The notes under the pieces were generated by a model. It worked only from the letters and a program-made list of their open reading frames with translations. It searched no databases and was not told where the DNA came from. From NCBI GenBank assembly GCA_025210485.1, contig JAOARN010000133.1:40410-104409 (forward strand): a stretch of 64,000 nucleotides of DNA, in the 5' to 3' direction. Position numbers and translations under genes: made by a program. The stretch is from Marinifilaceae bacterium (GTDB lineage Bacteria; Bacteroidota; Bacteroidia; Bacteroidales; Marinifilaceae). This document shows, in pieces, positions 37,833-46,678 of the stretch (its first letter is position 1; every line of letters starts with the position of its first letter).

Positions 37833-38360
37833 TATTTATAAATATAGACAAACATGGCAGTCTAATAAAAATATCGGATTATAGTCTATATGAAGAATCA
37901 TACCTAATTCAAAAATCAAAAGATACTAGAATTTTTGTCTATAGTATAGATTAGAATTCGATTACAATGCTGCATATACTTTGTAAATTAATTCGATCTT
38001 TTCTAGAGGCATACTAATACTAATTTTCTCTTCTTGTATTGTTATATTTTCTTCTTGCAGTTTGGATGTTTTCAAATTTAAACTTTTGCGAAATATGTCA
38101 ATTTTTATATTCAATTTTTGTTAAACAGTAAAAAAAAACAATAGTAAATGTAAAATTATAATTTTCATACCAAAATTCAGGTTTTCAAATTATTAGTTCT
38201 ATTTGACCGATTTTTTTTTATTATCAAAAGCTCTCCGAAAACGGATATATCTGATTGTATTTTACTATTTTAATTCGAAATAAGCTGTGAAATTGTGAAT
38301 TTAGACCTAATGTTATGATAACAAAAAGGCTTAAAAATAAATACTTAACTCGATAATTTT

Positions 38361-38400
38361 AAGCACAAAATATATGTATCGAAAAGTTTTTTTTGTGCTT
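38361..38400. repeat. inverted repeat upstream of the CIS locus
   Basis: Ten perfectly paired bases flank a 20-nt interior. There is no T run in either direction, so a terminator is unlikely; an operator or RNA structure is possible. Confidence 0.4.
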
Positions 38401-38641
38401 ATTATATTTCACTGGTTTATAATTCATAAAGATGTTTTAATATAATAAAAGTTAAACAATAATATACAATTATAAAGCAAGTTTAATAAAAAGTAAAGAA
38501 ACTTGTAAGTTACTAATAAATAATAAAATAGAAAAATGAAACGAGAAACTTAATTATTCAACAAGCCTACGAATACGGATATCTTATCCAGAGAATTAAT
38601 TATAAAATGAAGTAAAATAAATCAAGATTTTCATACTAGAA

Positions 38642-38649
38642 TAGATTTG
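38642..38649 (+). promoter_or_regulatory. possible -7 element for the 467-aa gene and CIS operon
   Basis: TAGATTTG matches TAnnTTTG and lies 62 bp before the ATG at 38712. A -33 TTTG was not found at the expected distance, so this is tentative. Confidence 0.4.
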
Positions 38650-38711
38650 GAAAAAGCACATGCGAATTTATAAATTTACTCTACAAACTTGAAAAAACAA
38701 CAGGTAGAAAG

Positions 38712-40115
38712 ATGCAGAAGCTGTCGAAAATATATCAATATCTTGGTACAATAGATAAGTACCTATTAAAAGTATTATATCGTATTAAATATAAAACAAG
38801 TTCAACTAGATATAATCTATATGATGCTTTAGTTAAAGGAAACACAAAGAATCATAGTCAATATAATAAAGGAGCATATGCTCAAAGTAAAAGAAGAGTT
38901 CGAAATGATATAGAATCATTAATTCTAATGAGAGAATTAAATTCTGATGGAGAAATAAAAGATTTTGATCAGGATAAATTCTATAGGTCTGTAATATTGT
39001 CTAAGTTTTATTACGAAAAATCAAATGAGTCAGAACTAAATAGACAATTAAAAACAGCTGAAAAACTTTGTTCTAATAAAAAAGTATCATACGAGAATCT
39101 ATTATTATGTGAATTGAAAAATAGATACACATTAAAACAAAAATCTCCAGATCAAAGATTAGAACAACTTAATCAAACGCTGGAAACAATAAATTCACTA
39201 AGGTTTCAATTACTAAACGATATTGAATACGAAAAATTACAAAAATATCGTAAATTATCGGATGTTGAAATTCCTGAAGATAAAGAAAATGAGATTTTAA
39301 CTGAAAAGGAAAATCAATTATTAGATGTTCAAGCCGAGAAAATTAAAGCTTGGAATAATAGAGATTATAATCATGCAGCCGAATTAGCCCGTAGTCAATT
39401 CGAGTCTATTGAAACTATCAATTATATTGATAATGAGTTTAAATTGAAACTAGCATATCGTATGATGAATTTAAATTCCTATTCCGGAAATTCGGAACTC
39501 AATATCGAAAAACTGAAGTACTTTAAGTCTAATTATCAGTTCTCGGATCATATTGAGTATAAGATGCTGGATGTCGAATTTACTAGTAGCTTTCTTTCTA
39601 AAGATTATAAAAATGCTGAATCGGTTTTTTCTAAGTTAATTCAAAATAACTATAGAAATAAGGATAGAGCTAAACTTATGTACTATAGATTGGTATTAGC
39701 TTATAAAAATCAAAACTACTCGCATATTATTCAATTTTTGCGGGAAGATAAGCTTGTCAATAATATGGATGATTCTATTGCTATTAATATTAGAATTCTT
39801 GAAATATATTCTTTGCTTAAGCTTAAGAAAAATGACCTTATTGGGTATAAACTTGAGGCGCTTAGACAAGCAATTCTTAGAAAGAAAACTATTGTTCAGG
39901 TTAGATATTTAAATACGGAAAGACTTTTACATTATTTCATTTCGGTAAATAAAAAACCTTATGTGGTTTGGGAAAAATACGAACTACTTGAAAATAGATA
40001 CGGAGCTGATAGTCTTAGATTCAAACAAGATATTGAGGGTATGGAATTAATTAGTATTGAGGATTTCCTTAATCCTAGTTTTAGGTGCCGAAGTCTTATT
40101 ATTGAAAATGTTTAA
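38712..40115 (+). CDS. cytoplasmic helical-repeat (TPR-like) protein of unknown function at the head of the CIS locus
   Basis: This 467-aa protein has no signal peptide. The N-terminal 80 residues resemble a winged-helix/HTH-like segment: KYLLKVLYRIKYKTSSTRYN, then a stretch with YAQSKRRVRNDIESLIL. The rest consists of paired amphipathic helices of TPR type, for example AKIKAWNNRDYNHAAELARS, SSFLSKDYKNAESVFSKLI and RLVLAYKNQNYSHIIQFL. Similar HTH-plus-helical-repeat layouts occur in Bacteroidota proteins of unknown role. It starts 182 bp before the first structural gene, in the same direction. A regulator or assembly factor for the injection system is an inference from position only. Confidence 0.7.
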   Translation: MQKLSKIYQYLGTIDKYLLKVLYRIKYKTSSTRYNLYDALVKGNTKNHSQYNKGAYAQSKRRVRNDIESLILMRELNSDGEIKDFDQDKFYRSVILSKFYYEKSNESELNRQLKTAEKLCSNKKVSYENLLLCELKNRYTLKQKSPDQRLEQLNQTLETINSLRFQLLNDIEYEKLQKYRKLSDVEIPEDKENEILTEKENQLLDVQAEKIKAWNNRDYNHAAELARSQFESIETINYIDNEFKLKLAYRMMNLNSYSGNSELNIEKLKYFKSNYQFSDHIEYKMLDVEFTSSFLSKDYKNAESVFSKLIQNNYRNKDRAKLMYYRLVLAYKNQNYSHIIQFLREDKLVNNMDDSIAINIRILEIYSLLKLKKNDLIGYKLEALRQAILRKKTIVQVRYLNTERLLHYFISVNKKPYVVWEKYELLENRYGADSLRFKQDIEGMELISIEDFLNPSFRCRSLIIENV

Positions 40116-40297
40116 TCAAATAAAATAATCCTTAAATATGAAATGTAATTCAGTTTAGAATAACAGGAATATAATACCAAACTATATTGTATATTATTGT
40201 TTTCTTAAAATTTAATAGAGTGGTATTATGTTCTGTATTAATTGTGGTTTTAAATGTAAGTTTAACTAAATGTAAGTTATATTAACTAAAAGGCGGT

Positions 40298-40843
40298 ATG
40301 ATAAATTATATCCTAGAGGAAATATGTGCAGATTTAAATGAATTTTTGAGACTTAGATATAGCTTGACTGACGATATTGTTGTTCTCACTCCAGTTAGAA
40401 AAGATGGTTCTGAACTGAGTATTTATAATAATAAGGTTGTTGTTACTGCAATTAGTTTCGAGAGAGATAAAGATCGAAAGGGAGAACAAGGTAAAGCTGG
40501 TTATGAGAAATATATGCTTTTAATGAGATTTATGGTAGCTGTTGTATTCGATGAAAAAAATTATAATCAAAGTTTACTTATTTTCTGGGGTTTATTAGAA
40601 TATTTTCAAACCAAATCCAACTATGTGGTTAGTATTAATGAGGATGAGGAATTTAGTGTCAAAATAGATTTTGAAAATCCAAGTTTTCAGGACCTTTCTA
40701 ATATTTGGGGCCTCTTTGGAGGATCTTATTATCCTAGTTTGATATTTAAGTTGACTAATATACCTGTGGATGCAGGGGAAGAAGAATTTGAATCGGGTAA
40801 AATCACCTCAACTAGTTTTAAAATCAAAAATAAGATTAAGTAA
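40298..40843 (+). CDS. CIS cap/tube-terminator protein, DUF4255 (Pvc16/Afp16-like)
   Basis: DUF4255 proteins cap the distal end of the tube and sheath in extracellular contractile injection systems. The opening MINYILEEICADLNEFLRLR is the family's characteristic N-terminal helix, followed by VVLTPVRKDGSELSIYNNKV and later LNVxxL-like strands (MLLMRFMVAVVF, SLLIFWGLLEYFQ) and the C-terminal NIWGLFGGSYYPSLIFKL region. The 181-aa length fits. A purine-rich AAAAGGCGGT stands just before the ATG. Its stop abuts the next ATG. This is the first clear structural gene of the operon. Confidence 0.87.
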   Translation: MINYILEEICADLNEFLRLRYSLTDDIVVLTPVRKDGSELSIYNNKVVVTAISFERDKDRKGEQGKAGYEKYMLLMRFMVAVVFDEKNYNQSLLIFWGLLEYFQTKSNYVVSINEDEEFSVKIDFENPSFQDLSNIWGLFGGSYYPSLIFKLTNIPVDAGEEEFESGKITSTSFKIKNKIK

Positions 40844-41698
40844 ATGTATAATATACTATTCCAAATAGAGATTTTTCATTCATACTTTAAAGATAATATT
40901 TGTACTAGTTTTGAATTACTATTATCAAAACATACCAAGGAAATATTTGAATATTATGATATTGTGGTGTCTAGAGATAGGCTAAAGGAAAATTTGTGGA
41001 CTTTTTTAATCAATAGTGAAAGTAAAAATACTGAACGTATTGGATTATGGTTTAATGAAGATAATAAGAAGGAGGACTTTGAAATATTTTTTCGATTAAG
41101 GGATAGGGCAATTTTAAAATATACAGTCTTACCCAATTACGACCCCATGGGTTTTTATAAGATTAGAGATCGAAAATCTAATATAAGTGAAAAGCAGGGA
41201 ATAATACATCATAATATTAACCTAAGCGAAGCAAGACAAGCAAGGATTGTGATGCACGATAAGTTTGCTCCTCATGAGTATTTTGCCATGCTTCCTATTA
41301 AAATAAATTCTGATATACTTTTAACATATATAAGTGGTGAAAGACATAAGTATATATTCAATTTCGAACTTAAAGAAGTCTACTGGAGATATGTAATTAT
41401 ACTCAGAGATGAAAATGATGAGCCTTTTATCAATTTCGAGATTGCTGATTCGAAGCTCGAATATGAATTTCACCCTTCGGAACAAATTGAAACTATCGAA
41501 CCTTACTTTAGGTCATACGAAATATTATCAAAACACCCCATTGCAATAAGACGACACTACCTTAATAAATTGGAGCTTTGGGGAGAAAGATTTGGAAATA
41601 AGTACAGACTGATTTCCAAATTAGGAATTCCTTTTTCGGGTAGTGTGAGTGGTACTGTTGACGATAAAGCAGTATTAACTAAATATATTTATATATAA
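40844..41698 (+). CDS. CIS-associated protein of unknown function
   Basis: The ATG follows the stop of the cap gene directly, so the two are translationally coupled. The 284-aa protein is soluble with mixed α/β character. Near its C-terminus it has SYEILSKHPIAIRRHYLNKL followed by ELWGERFG, reminiscent of a conserved 'strand plus Pro-turn' module in proteins encoded beside the cap gene in other Bacteroidota CIS clusters. It has no T6SS or phage homologue that I can name. Lying between cap and sheath genes, it may act in the distal complex or in sheath assembly. That is inferred from position. Confidence 0.7.
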   Translation: MYNILFQIEIFHSYFKDNICTSFELLLSKHTKEIFEYYDIVVSRDRLKENLWTFLINSESKNTERIGLWFNEDNKKEDFEIFFRLRDRAILKYTVLPNYDPMGFYKIRDRKSNISEKQGIIHHNINLSEARQARIVMHDKFAPHEYFAMLPIKINSDILLTYISGERHKYIFNFELKEVYWRYVIILRDENDEPFINFEIADSKLEYEFHPSEQIETIEPYFRSYEILSKHPIAIRRHYLNKLELWGERFGNKYRLISKLGIPFSGSVSGTVDDKAVLTKYIYI

Positions 41699-41719
41699 AC
41701 ATTTATTTATTAATTTTTT

Positions 41720-43162
41720 ATGGTAGCAAATAGAAAAACTCCTGGTGTTTATACCAAGGAAGTTGCAAGAACTACAAGTTCTTCATTTGTTCAGCAAGCT
41801 ACTGCTGTTGCAGGTTTTGTTGGATACACTGAGAAAGCGATTAATGAAGATGGCGAAGATCTTACTAATAAGGTAGTAAGAATTAAGCATCTTGCTGATT
41901 TCGAAAAATATTTTGGTGGTGCTCCAAAACCAATTTATGGTGTTTCGGGAGATAGTATTGAACTAACTAGTCCTGAGTTTAGTTTGTACAAAAACTTATT
42001 GCACTTCTACGAAAATGGAGGCGGTTTGTGTTATATTGTTTCTGTTGGTGCTTACGAAAAAGAGTCGGTAGCAAATCAAATCTCCTATAAGGATCTTCTT
42101 AAAGGTTTAGAGACTTTTAAGCGTGACGATAGAGCTAAAATTATTTGTATCCCAGAATCTATTAAGCTTGAGGAGTCTGAATGTTATCGCCTTTACAAGG
42201 AAATGCTTAAGCACTGTGTTGAAACAGAGGTTCGTTTTGCTGTAATCGATGTTTATGAAGGTGACAAAGAGATAAGCAATGATGCTGAATGTCCTATTAC
42301 TCGTTTCCGTAGCAATATTGATGTGGATACTGTAGGTACTGATTATGCAGCTGCTTATTATCCTTATTTGCAAACTTCTGTTATTTCTACAAATGACTTA
42401 GGTTATTGGAATGTCACAGAGGAACTACTTCAGAAAACTATAGGGCTTGAAGGAGATGATTTTAACAGATTATTTACTACTATCAACCCTGATGCTGAAG
42501 AATACAATAAGCTTAAGAAGAGCAATGATGTAAATGCTTATTTAATGGCGAAATTTCCAGCCTATGTTAAGCTGCTTAAGCAAATTGCACGTAAAGAGAA
42601 TTTACTAGGTTCGGCAGCTGGTGTAGCAGGTATATATTGTACAAATGATAGATCTAAGGGTGTGCAAAACTCTCCTGGTGGCTTTGGTATAACTGGTAAA
42701 CTTCCTTTCCAAATTAGCGATGAGGAGCAGGCTGAATTAAATGTTCACGAACTTGGGACATCTATTAATGCTATTAGAGATTTTGGATCAACAAAAATCT
42801 GGGGAGTGCGCACAATCAAGGGTATTTCTGTAGACTGGAGATATATTGGTGTGCGTCGTGCTATGCTTATGATTCGTGAGTCTATCAAAAAATCGATTAA
42901 GCAATATATCTTCTCTCCTAATACTTCTGATACTTGGTTGTCTGTTAAGGCTAGTTGTGAGATGTTTTTACGCAACCTGCTGAGAGATAAAGTATTAGCA
43001 GGAGAGTCGGAGTCAGATGCATTTTTGGTTGAGATTGGTCTTGGTGAGACAATGGAAGAGCAGGATATTTTAGATGGTATAATGAAATTAAATATTAAAG
43101 TTGCATTTACTAGACCTGCTGAATTTATTGAAATTAATTTTGAACAAATTGTTAACGAATAG
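41720..43162 (+). CDS. contractile sheath protein
   Basis: The sheath polymerises around the tube and contracts to drive it. Family hallmarks are the N-terminal strand KTPGVYTKEVARTTSS (residues 6-21, used for inter-subunit weaving), TAVAGFVGYTEKA, the FENGGG-like HFYENGGGLCYIVSVG motif (about 95-110) and the conserved C-terminal domain (about 355-480). In that domain IWGVRTIKG, DWRYIGVRRAMLMIRESIKK and LDGIMKLNIKVAFTRPAEFI are diagnostic. At 480 aa it is a single full-length sheath protein. Codon use (CGT for Arg, GCT, GGT) is more biased than in the neighbouring genes, as expected for a highly expressed protein. It is followed by one small gene and then a terminator. Confidence 0.95.
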   Translation: MVANRKTPGVYTKEVARTTSSSFVQQATAVAGFVGYTEKAINEDGEDLTNKVVRIKHLADFEKYFGGAPKPIYGVSGDSIELTSPEFSLYKNLLHFYENGGGLCYIVSVGAYEKESVANQISYKDLLKGLETFKRDDRAKIICIPESIKLEESECYRLYKEMLKHCVETEVRFAVIDVYEGDKEISNDAECPITRFRSNIDVDTVGTDYAAAYYPYLQTSVISTNDLGYWNVTEELLQKTIGLEGDDFNRLFTTINPDAEEYNKLKKSNDVNAYLMAKFPAYVKLLKQIARKENLLGSAAGVAGIYCTNDRSKGVQNSPGGFGITGKLPFQISDEEQAELNVHELGTSINAIRDFGSTKIWGVRTIKGISVDWRYIGVRRAMLMIRESIKKSIKQYIFSPNTSDTWLSVKASCEMFLRNLLRDKVLAGESESDAFLVEIGLGETMEEQDILDGIMKLNIKVAFTRPAEFIEINFEQIVNE

Positions 43163-43175
43163 AATATTTTAAAAA

Positions 43176-43637
43176 ATGGCTGAAAAAAAAATAGATACAT
43201 TACCAAGTGAAATAGATATTAATATTGGTGAATTAGCAGGAAAATGTAAAATACCTGAATTATATACTGCATCTAAAAGTACTAAAATTTCTTCGAAATC
43301 TAAAATAGTTGATTATTTGAATGAAGAAGGAATTTTAGTTAAAAAGACTTTTTTTGAAGAAGGTAATTCCGAAGTTATTGTGGCATCATTTTCTGTGGTA
43401 GCTTATAAATTTCCCTTTGCAACCACTCATGATGCTATTGAAGCATTAGCTGGAACAGAAATTAATCTTGATCAAACGAAATTAAAAGTGGTAGAAGATG
43501 GGAAAAGTGTAGGTTTTGTTTTACAGGGCCAAGTATATGACATCGCTGAAGCTGAAGCTGTTGAAGGTAATAGATCTTTTACTGTGCATATTCAGATACC
43601 TATGACTAATACTGGAACTGCGGACAGTAATGAGTAA
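43176..43637 (+). CDS. small CIS protein co-expressed with the sheath; inner-tube candidate
   Basis: This 153-aa protein starts 13 bp after the sheath gene, and a strong terminator follows it. The sheath and this gene therefore form the high-output end of the operon. Inner-tube subunits are equimolar with the sheath, are usually encoded right behind it and are about 140-170 aa, so position and size favour a tube protein. However, I cannot recognise the usual tube (gp19/Hcp) signature: the C-terminal half (VGFVLQGQVYDIAEAEAVEG, FTVHIQIPM) is β-rich but not diagnostic. Tube is an inference from position and stoichiometry. Confidence 0.65.
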   Translation: MAEKKIDTLPSEIDINIGELAGKCKIPELYTASKSTKISSKSKIVDYLNEEGILVKKTFFEEGNSEVIVASFSVVAYKFPFATTHDAIEALAGTEINLDQTKLKVVEDGKSVGFVLQGQVYDIAEAEAVEGNRSFTVHIQIPMTNTGTADSNE

Positions 43638-43647
43638 TATTGTTAAT

Positions 43648-43680
43648 ATACCTAGGTTCATTTTGAACCTAGGTATTTTC
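43648..43680 (+). terminator. internal terminator/attenuator inside the CIS operon
   Basis: A perfect 13-bp stem (ATACCTAGGTTCA at 43648-43660, TGAACCTAGGTAT at 43664-43676) with a TTT loop is followed by TTTT. It separates the sheath and 153-aa genes from all baseplate genes, which continue in the same direction. Confidence 0.85.
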
Positions 43681-43694
43681 TACACTAAAGGCTT

Positions 43695-44144
43695 ATGAGT
43701 AAAAAAAAAGAATATGTTAATCCTGTGTTTGGTTTAGTGTCCACTAAGATTTTTTATTTTGATTTCAAAAATGAAAGATATAAAGAACTAAATTGTATTA
43801 AAATTATAGTTCCAGCAGTTAATAAGAATGCTAATATAAGTGAGTTTGTAGAACCTATAAGACTATTTATAAACATGTATGATTTTAATAATATACAATG
43901 GACCTTGCAATGTTTAAACAATACAATTAGAGAGCCCTTACAAATGTGTTTGCAATATATACCTAGGAAGCCCATTTTGGATCAAACAAAAATCGGTTTT
44001 AGTGTTTTGTTAAAGGATGTCTATGTCACAAAATTATTAATGGATGCTAGTAAATATTATGAAAAATCATCTGATTATTTTCAGATTATTGAAATTAAAC
44101 CTAGTAGTTTGTGTTATGTTGAAAATTTAATAGTCGAAATCTGA
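43695..44144 (+). CDS. small CIS protein; tube or tube-adaptor candidate (gp19-like C-terminus)
   Basis: This 149-aa protein is the first gene after the internal terminator. Its N-terminal strand TKIFYFDFKNERYKELN and its C-terminal stretch ASKYYEKSSDYF, ending in YVENLIVEI, resemble the outline of phage/CIS tube proteins, where a strand, an 'A-p-k' turn and a final 'E-x-L-x-L' strand occur. In other CIS a low-copy tube paralogue (Pvc5-like) connects tube and baseplate. The match is weak and made by eye, so this is only a candidate assignment. Confidence 0.55.
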   Translation: MSKKKEYVNPVFGLVSTKIFYFDFKNERYKELNCIKIIVPAVNKNANISEFVEPIRLFINMYDFNNIQWTLQCLNNTIREPLQMCLQYIPRKPILDQTKIGFSVLLKDVYVTKLLMDASKYYEKSSDYFQIIEIKPSSLCYVENLIVEI

Positions 44145-44160
44145 TTAATATTATTTAGCT

Positions 44161-44598
44161 ATGAAAGAAAGTCTCGAAATAAGTGTAAAAGATAGCGATT
44201 CTAAAATAACTATATATCCAAATTACTTCTATGTAAATCAAACTACTGTTTATGGTGATTCTTCTAAAGGTCTGTCTAATTATAATTTCACCCCTCCAAG
44301 CACAATTAAGTTTTCATTTATATTAAAGGATAAATTTAAATCCCCTTCGGAATGGGAGGAGTTTTGTAAAGATAAGCCTGGTTTTTTTGTTAAAACAGCA
44401 ATTAATAGGGAAAATCAATTATTAGAGATTCTTAAAATTATTTATCAGGATAAAGATCTGAAAATACCAAATTTAGTTGAGTTAGCATACCGGGGAAAAA
44501 CTTATCAAGTACAGATAGATAGTAAAGAAGAAGTTGATGAAAATAATGAATTGAAAATTAGCTTTGGATTTCAACTTGTTAAATTGGAAACTGTGTGA
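44161..44598 (+). CDS. Pvc7/Afp7-like baseplate-tube connector (short, without LysM)
   Basis: This 145-aa protein has the order of elements seen in the N-terminal domain of CIS 'tube initiator' proteins. A strand with YNFTPPSTIKFSFILKDKF (about 42-60) is followed by a helical span, then PNLVELAYRGKTYQVQIDSK (about 103-122) and a final strand LKISFGFQLVKLE. Longer relatives end in a LysM domain that binds the spike protein or peptidoglycan; here the protein stops before it. It lies directly before the spike gene. The assignment rests on motif order and position. Confidence 0.6.
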   Translation: MKESLEISVKDSDSKITIYPNYFYVNQTTVYGDSSKGLSNYNFTPPSTIKFSFILKDKFKSPSEWEEFCKDKPGFFVKTAINRENQLLEILKIIYQDKDLKIPNLVELAYRGKTYQVQIDSKEEVDENNELKISFGFQLVKLETV

Positions 44599-44653
44599 AT
44601 GAAAAAATAGATATTGTCTGTGTTTTACTATAAAAATAATATAATTTAAAAAA

Positions 44654-46345
44654 ATGTCAAAAGCCTATATATTATCCGAAGGACGTGATCTGGAATTAAA
44701 TATTGTTTCTCTTCATTTGCATTCTGCTGTTGATGAGATTCCATATTGTGAACTTAAAATATTGGATAATAAAGGAGATGATTTAGTAGCTAAAAAAATA
44801 ATCTATTTCAGACAGAATATCGAGATTAAATTAGATAATCCAGGAGAGGATGAAGGTAATACAGGTATTATTTTTAAAGGCATTCTTACGGATATTGAGT
44901 ATACTTCTACTAATGGTCTTAATCATTATTATAATTTAAGAATTTTTCACCCTGCCTATCTTATGACTTTGTCAAAACGAAGCAGAGTGTTTGAATCAGG
45001 AACTAAATATAAATCTGCCATTGGAAATATATGTGAAGATTATTCAGAAATAAGAAAGTGTAGTGTTAATATTGAGGATATCACTAATAATCAATTAGCT
45101 CAAATTAATATTACTGATTGGGATTTTATTTTATATCTAGCTTATAGAAGTCTTGCTCATATTATATGTGGACTTGATGGTATTGAAGTTCGTGCTGTTA
45201 ATAGGCCTAAGGCTAAACGTGAATTAAGTATAGGAGATTTGTCAAATTGTAAAATAATTTCATCATGTAAAAATATCTATTCTAATATAGAATATTTAAG
45301 TCAAGATTTTGAAGGGAAAGATATATTGCGCGGGTCTTCTGAACCCAAAACTAATACTCAAACTTATCTAAAGAAGAGAGAAAGTTCTGTTGAAAATTAT
45401 TTATTCTTTTCAAATTTTGAGTCTGATGATATTTTAAAAAAATATGCTTCCAATATTCATACCTGGTCAAACTATAGTAGAGCAAAGCTATCTTTTAAAA
45501 CGGAAGGACTGAAAGACTATAATCTAGCTAATAAAATCGAATTAGAGGGCAGTGTTGCAGAAGGAATTCATATAATTACAAATATTGAGCATGTTTTGGA
45601 AGAAGGTTCATGGAATACTATTGTTAAGGCTGGATATCATAAAACAAGACATTTATACGTACAGCAGAAATATCAACAAGCATATATTGATTTAAAATAT
45701 ATAAAAGCCAATGTAGAGAGTTTAAATGAAGGCGAAAAAGGCTACCGAAGAATAAAAGTAAGTTTTGAAATGCCTGGTTCCAATGGAAGAATAGAACTTT
45801 GGGCAGCTGTACATCAGCAAAATGCAAACTTTACAATATTACCTGATATTAATCAAAAAGTATATCTGGATTTTATAGGGGGAGATTTGTCATATCCTAT
45901 TGTTATAGGTGTTGTTCCTAATGAAAATTTAATTACAGATGATGATAATAATATCAAACAATGGAAAGGTAAGAATGGTGCTATATTCAGTATGGATGAT
46001 GCGAATGGTATTTTTAAACTAATACCGAAAGAAAAATCTGATATGTTTTTTGAGATTAATGAAGAAGATCAGAGCATTATATTAAAGCTAAACGATAGCT
46101 GTGTGCTTAGTTTTGATTATAGAAATATACATGCAAAAATGAATGATCTTAAATTTGAAGCTTCAAATGAATTAAATATTGAAGCATTTAATTCAACAAT
46201 CCATTCAAATAATAATATGGAAATTTCTTCTAAAGGAAAATTTCAACAGTATGCTGAAATATATAAAGCTAGTTCAAATATAGAATTTAGTATTAAGTCA
46301 AATGGACAAACAGATATTAAAGGAGCAATTATAAAACTAAACTAA
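44654..46345 (+). CDS. VgrG-like spike protein (gp27-gp5 fusion, Pvc8-like)
   Basis: The spike forms the centre of the baseplate and carries the tip. Residues 1-360 are gp27-like (SLHLHSAVDEIPYCELKILD; GILTDIEYTSTNGLNHYYNL; RSRVFESGTKYKSAIGNICE). An OB-fold gp5 domain follows (about 362-430, YRRIKVSFEMPGSNGRIELW, DINQKVYLDFIGGDLSYPIV, IGVVPNEN). The C-terminal part is the needle with short β-repeats, containing NELNIEAFN and SNGQTDIKGAIIKLN. The 563-aa length is usual for CIS spikes and leaves no room for a fused effector domain. The tip protein gene begins 3 bp downstream. Confidence 0.9.
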   Translation: MSKAYILSEGRDLELNIVSLHLHSAVDEIPYCELKILDNKGDDLVAKKIIYFRQNIEIKLDNPGEDEGNTGIIFKGILTDIEYTSTNGLNHYYNLRIFHPAYLMTLSKRSRVFESGTKYKSAIGNICEDYSEIRKCSVNIEDITNNQLAQINITDWDFILYLAYRSLAHIICGLDGIEVRAVNRPKAKRELSIGDLSNCKIISSCKNIYSNIEYLSQDFEGKDILRGSSEPKTNTQTYLKKRESSVENYLFFSNFESDDILKKYASNIHTWSNYSRAKLSFKTEGLKDYNLANKIELEGSVAEGIHIITNIEHVLEEGSWNTIVKAGYHKTRHLYVQQKYQQAYIDLKYIKANVESLNEGEKGYRRIKVSFEMPGSNGRIELWAAVHQQNANFTILPDINQKVYLDFIGGDLSYPIVIGVVPNENLITDDDNNIKQWKGKNGAIFSMDDANGIFKLIPKEKSDMFFEINEEDQSIILKLNDSCVLSFDYRNIHAKMNDLKFEASNELNIEAFNSTIHSNNNMEISSKGKFQQYAEIYKASSNIEFSIKSNGQTDIKGAIIKLN

Positions 46346-46347
46346 TT

Positions 46348-46665
46348 ATGTCATTTATATTAACAGCAGCTACACAATTTAATTGTTTTGAGATATATAT
46401 TACAGAAACTGTTCCGCCAGTTAGCATTCCGCATTTGATGTCCAAATTATTTACCATAGTGCCCAATGTTTTAATTTGTGGATCTCCTGTTTGTTTTTTA
46501 TCTCCAACATTGCCTGATACTGTGGATCCTAAACGACCACCAATTAAAATTGCAGATCCATCTAAATCTGTTTTTATTAATGGTATGCCTATGGCAATTT
46601 TTAATCAGGCTAATCATGCTGGAACCTATTCGGGCTTTCCAACTTCAGTCATTTGTGGTAAATAA
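46348..46665 (+). CDS. PAAR-like spike tip protein
   Basis: This 105-aa protein begins 3 bp after the spike gene. It has the proline/glycine-rich strands of PAAR-like domains: NVLICGSPVCFLSPTLPDTV, then IKIADPSKSVFINGMPMAIF and NQANHAGTYSGFPTSVICGK. Cysteines and a histidine that could bind the tip metal ion are at the expected ends. It caps the spike needle. No effector extension is fused to it. Confidence 0.85.
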   Translation: MSFILTAATQFNCFEIYITETVPPVSIPHLMSKLFTIVPNVLICGSPVCFLSPTLPDTVDPKRPPIKIADPSKSVFINGMPMAIFNQANHAGTYSGFPTSVICGK

Positions 46666-46678
46666 ATTATAACTTATT

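Larger units (their letters stand above)
37833..38711. other. 880-bp divergent intergenic region upstream of the CIS operon
   Basis: This AT-rich region holds a 10-bp inverted repeat (AAGCACAAAA at 38361-38370, TTTTGTGCTT at 38391-38400, 20-nt gap) and a -7-like element at 38642. It has no credible gene. Its length and position between divergent genes make it the likely control region of the injection-system locus. Confidence 0.5.
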
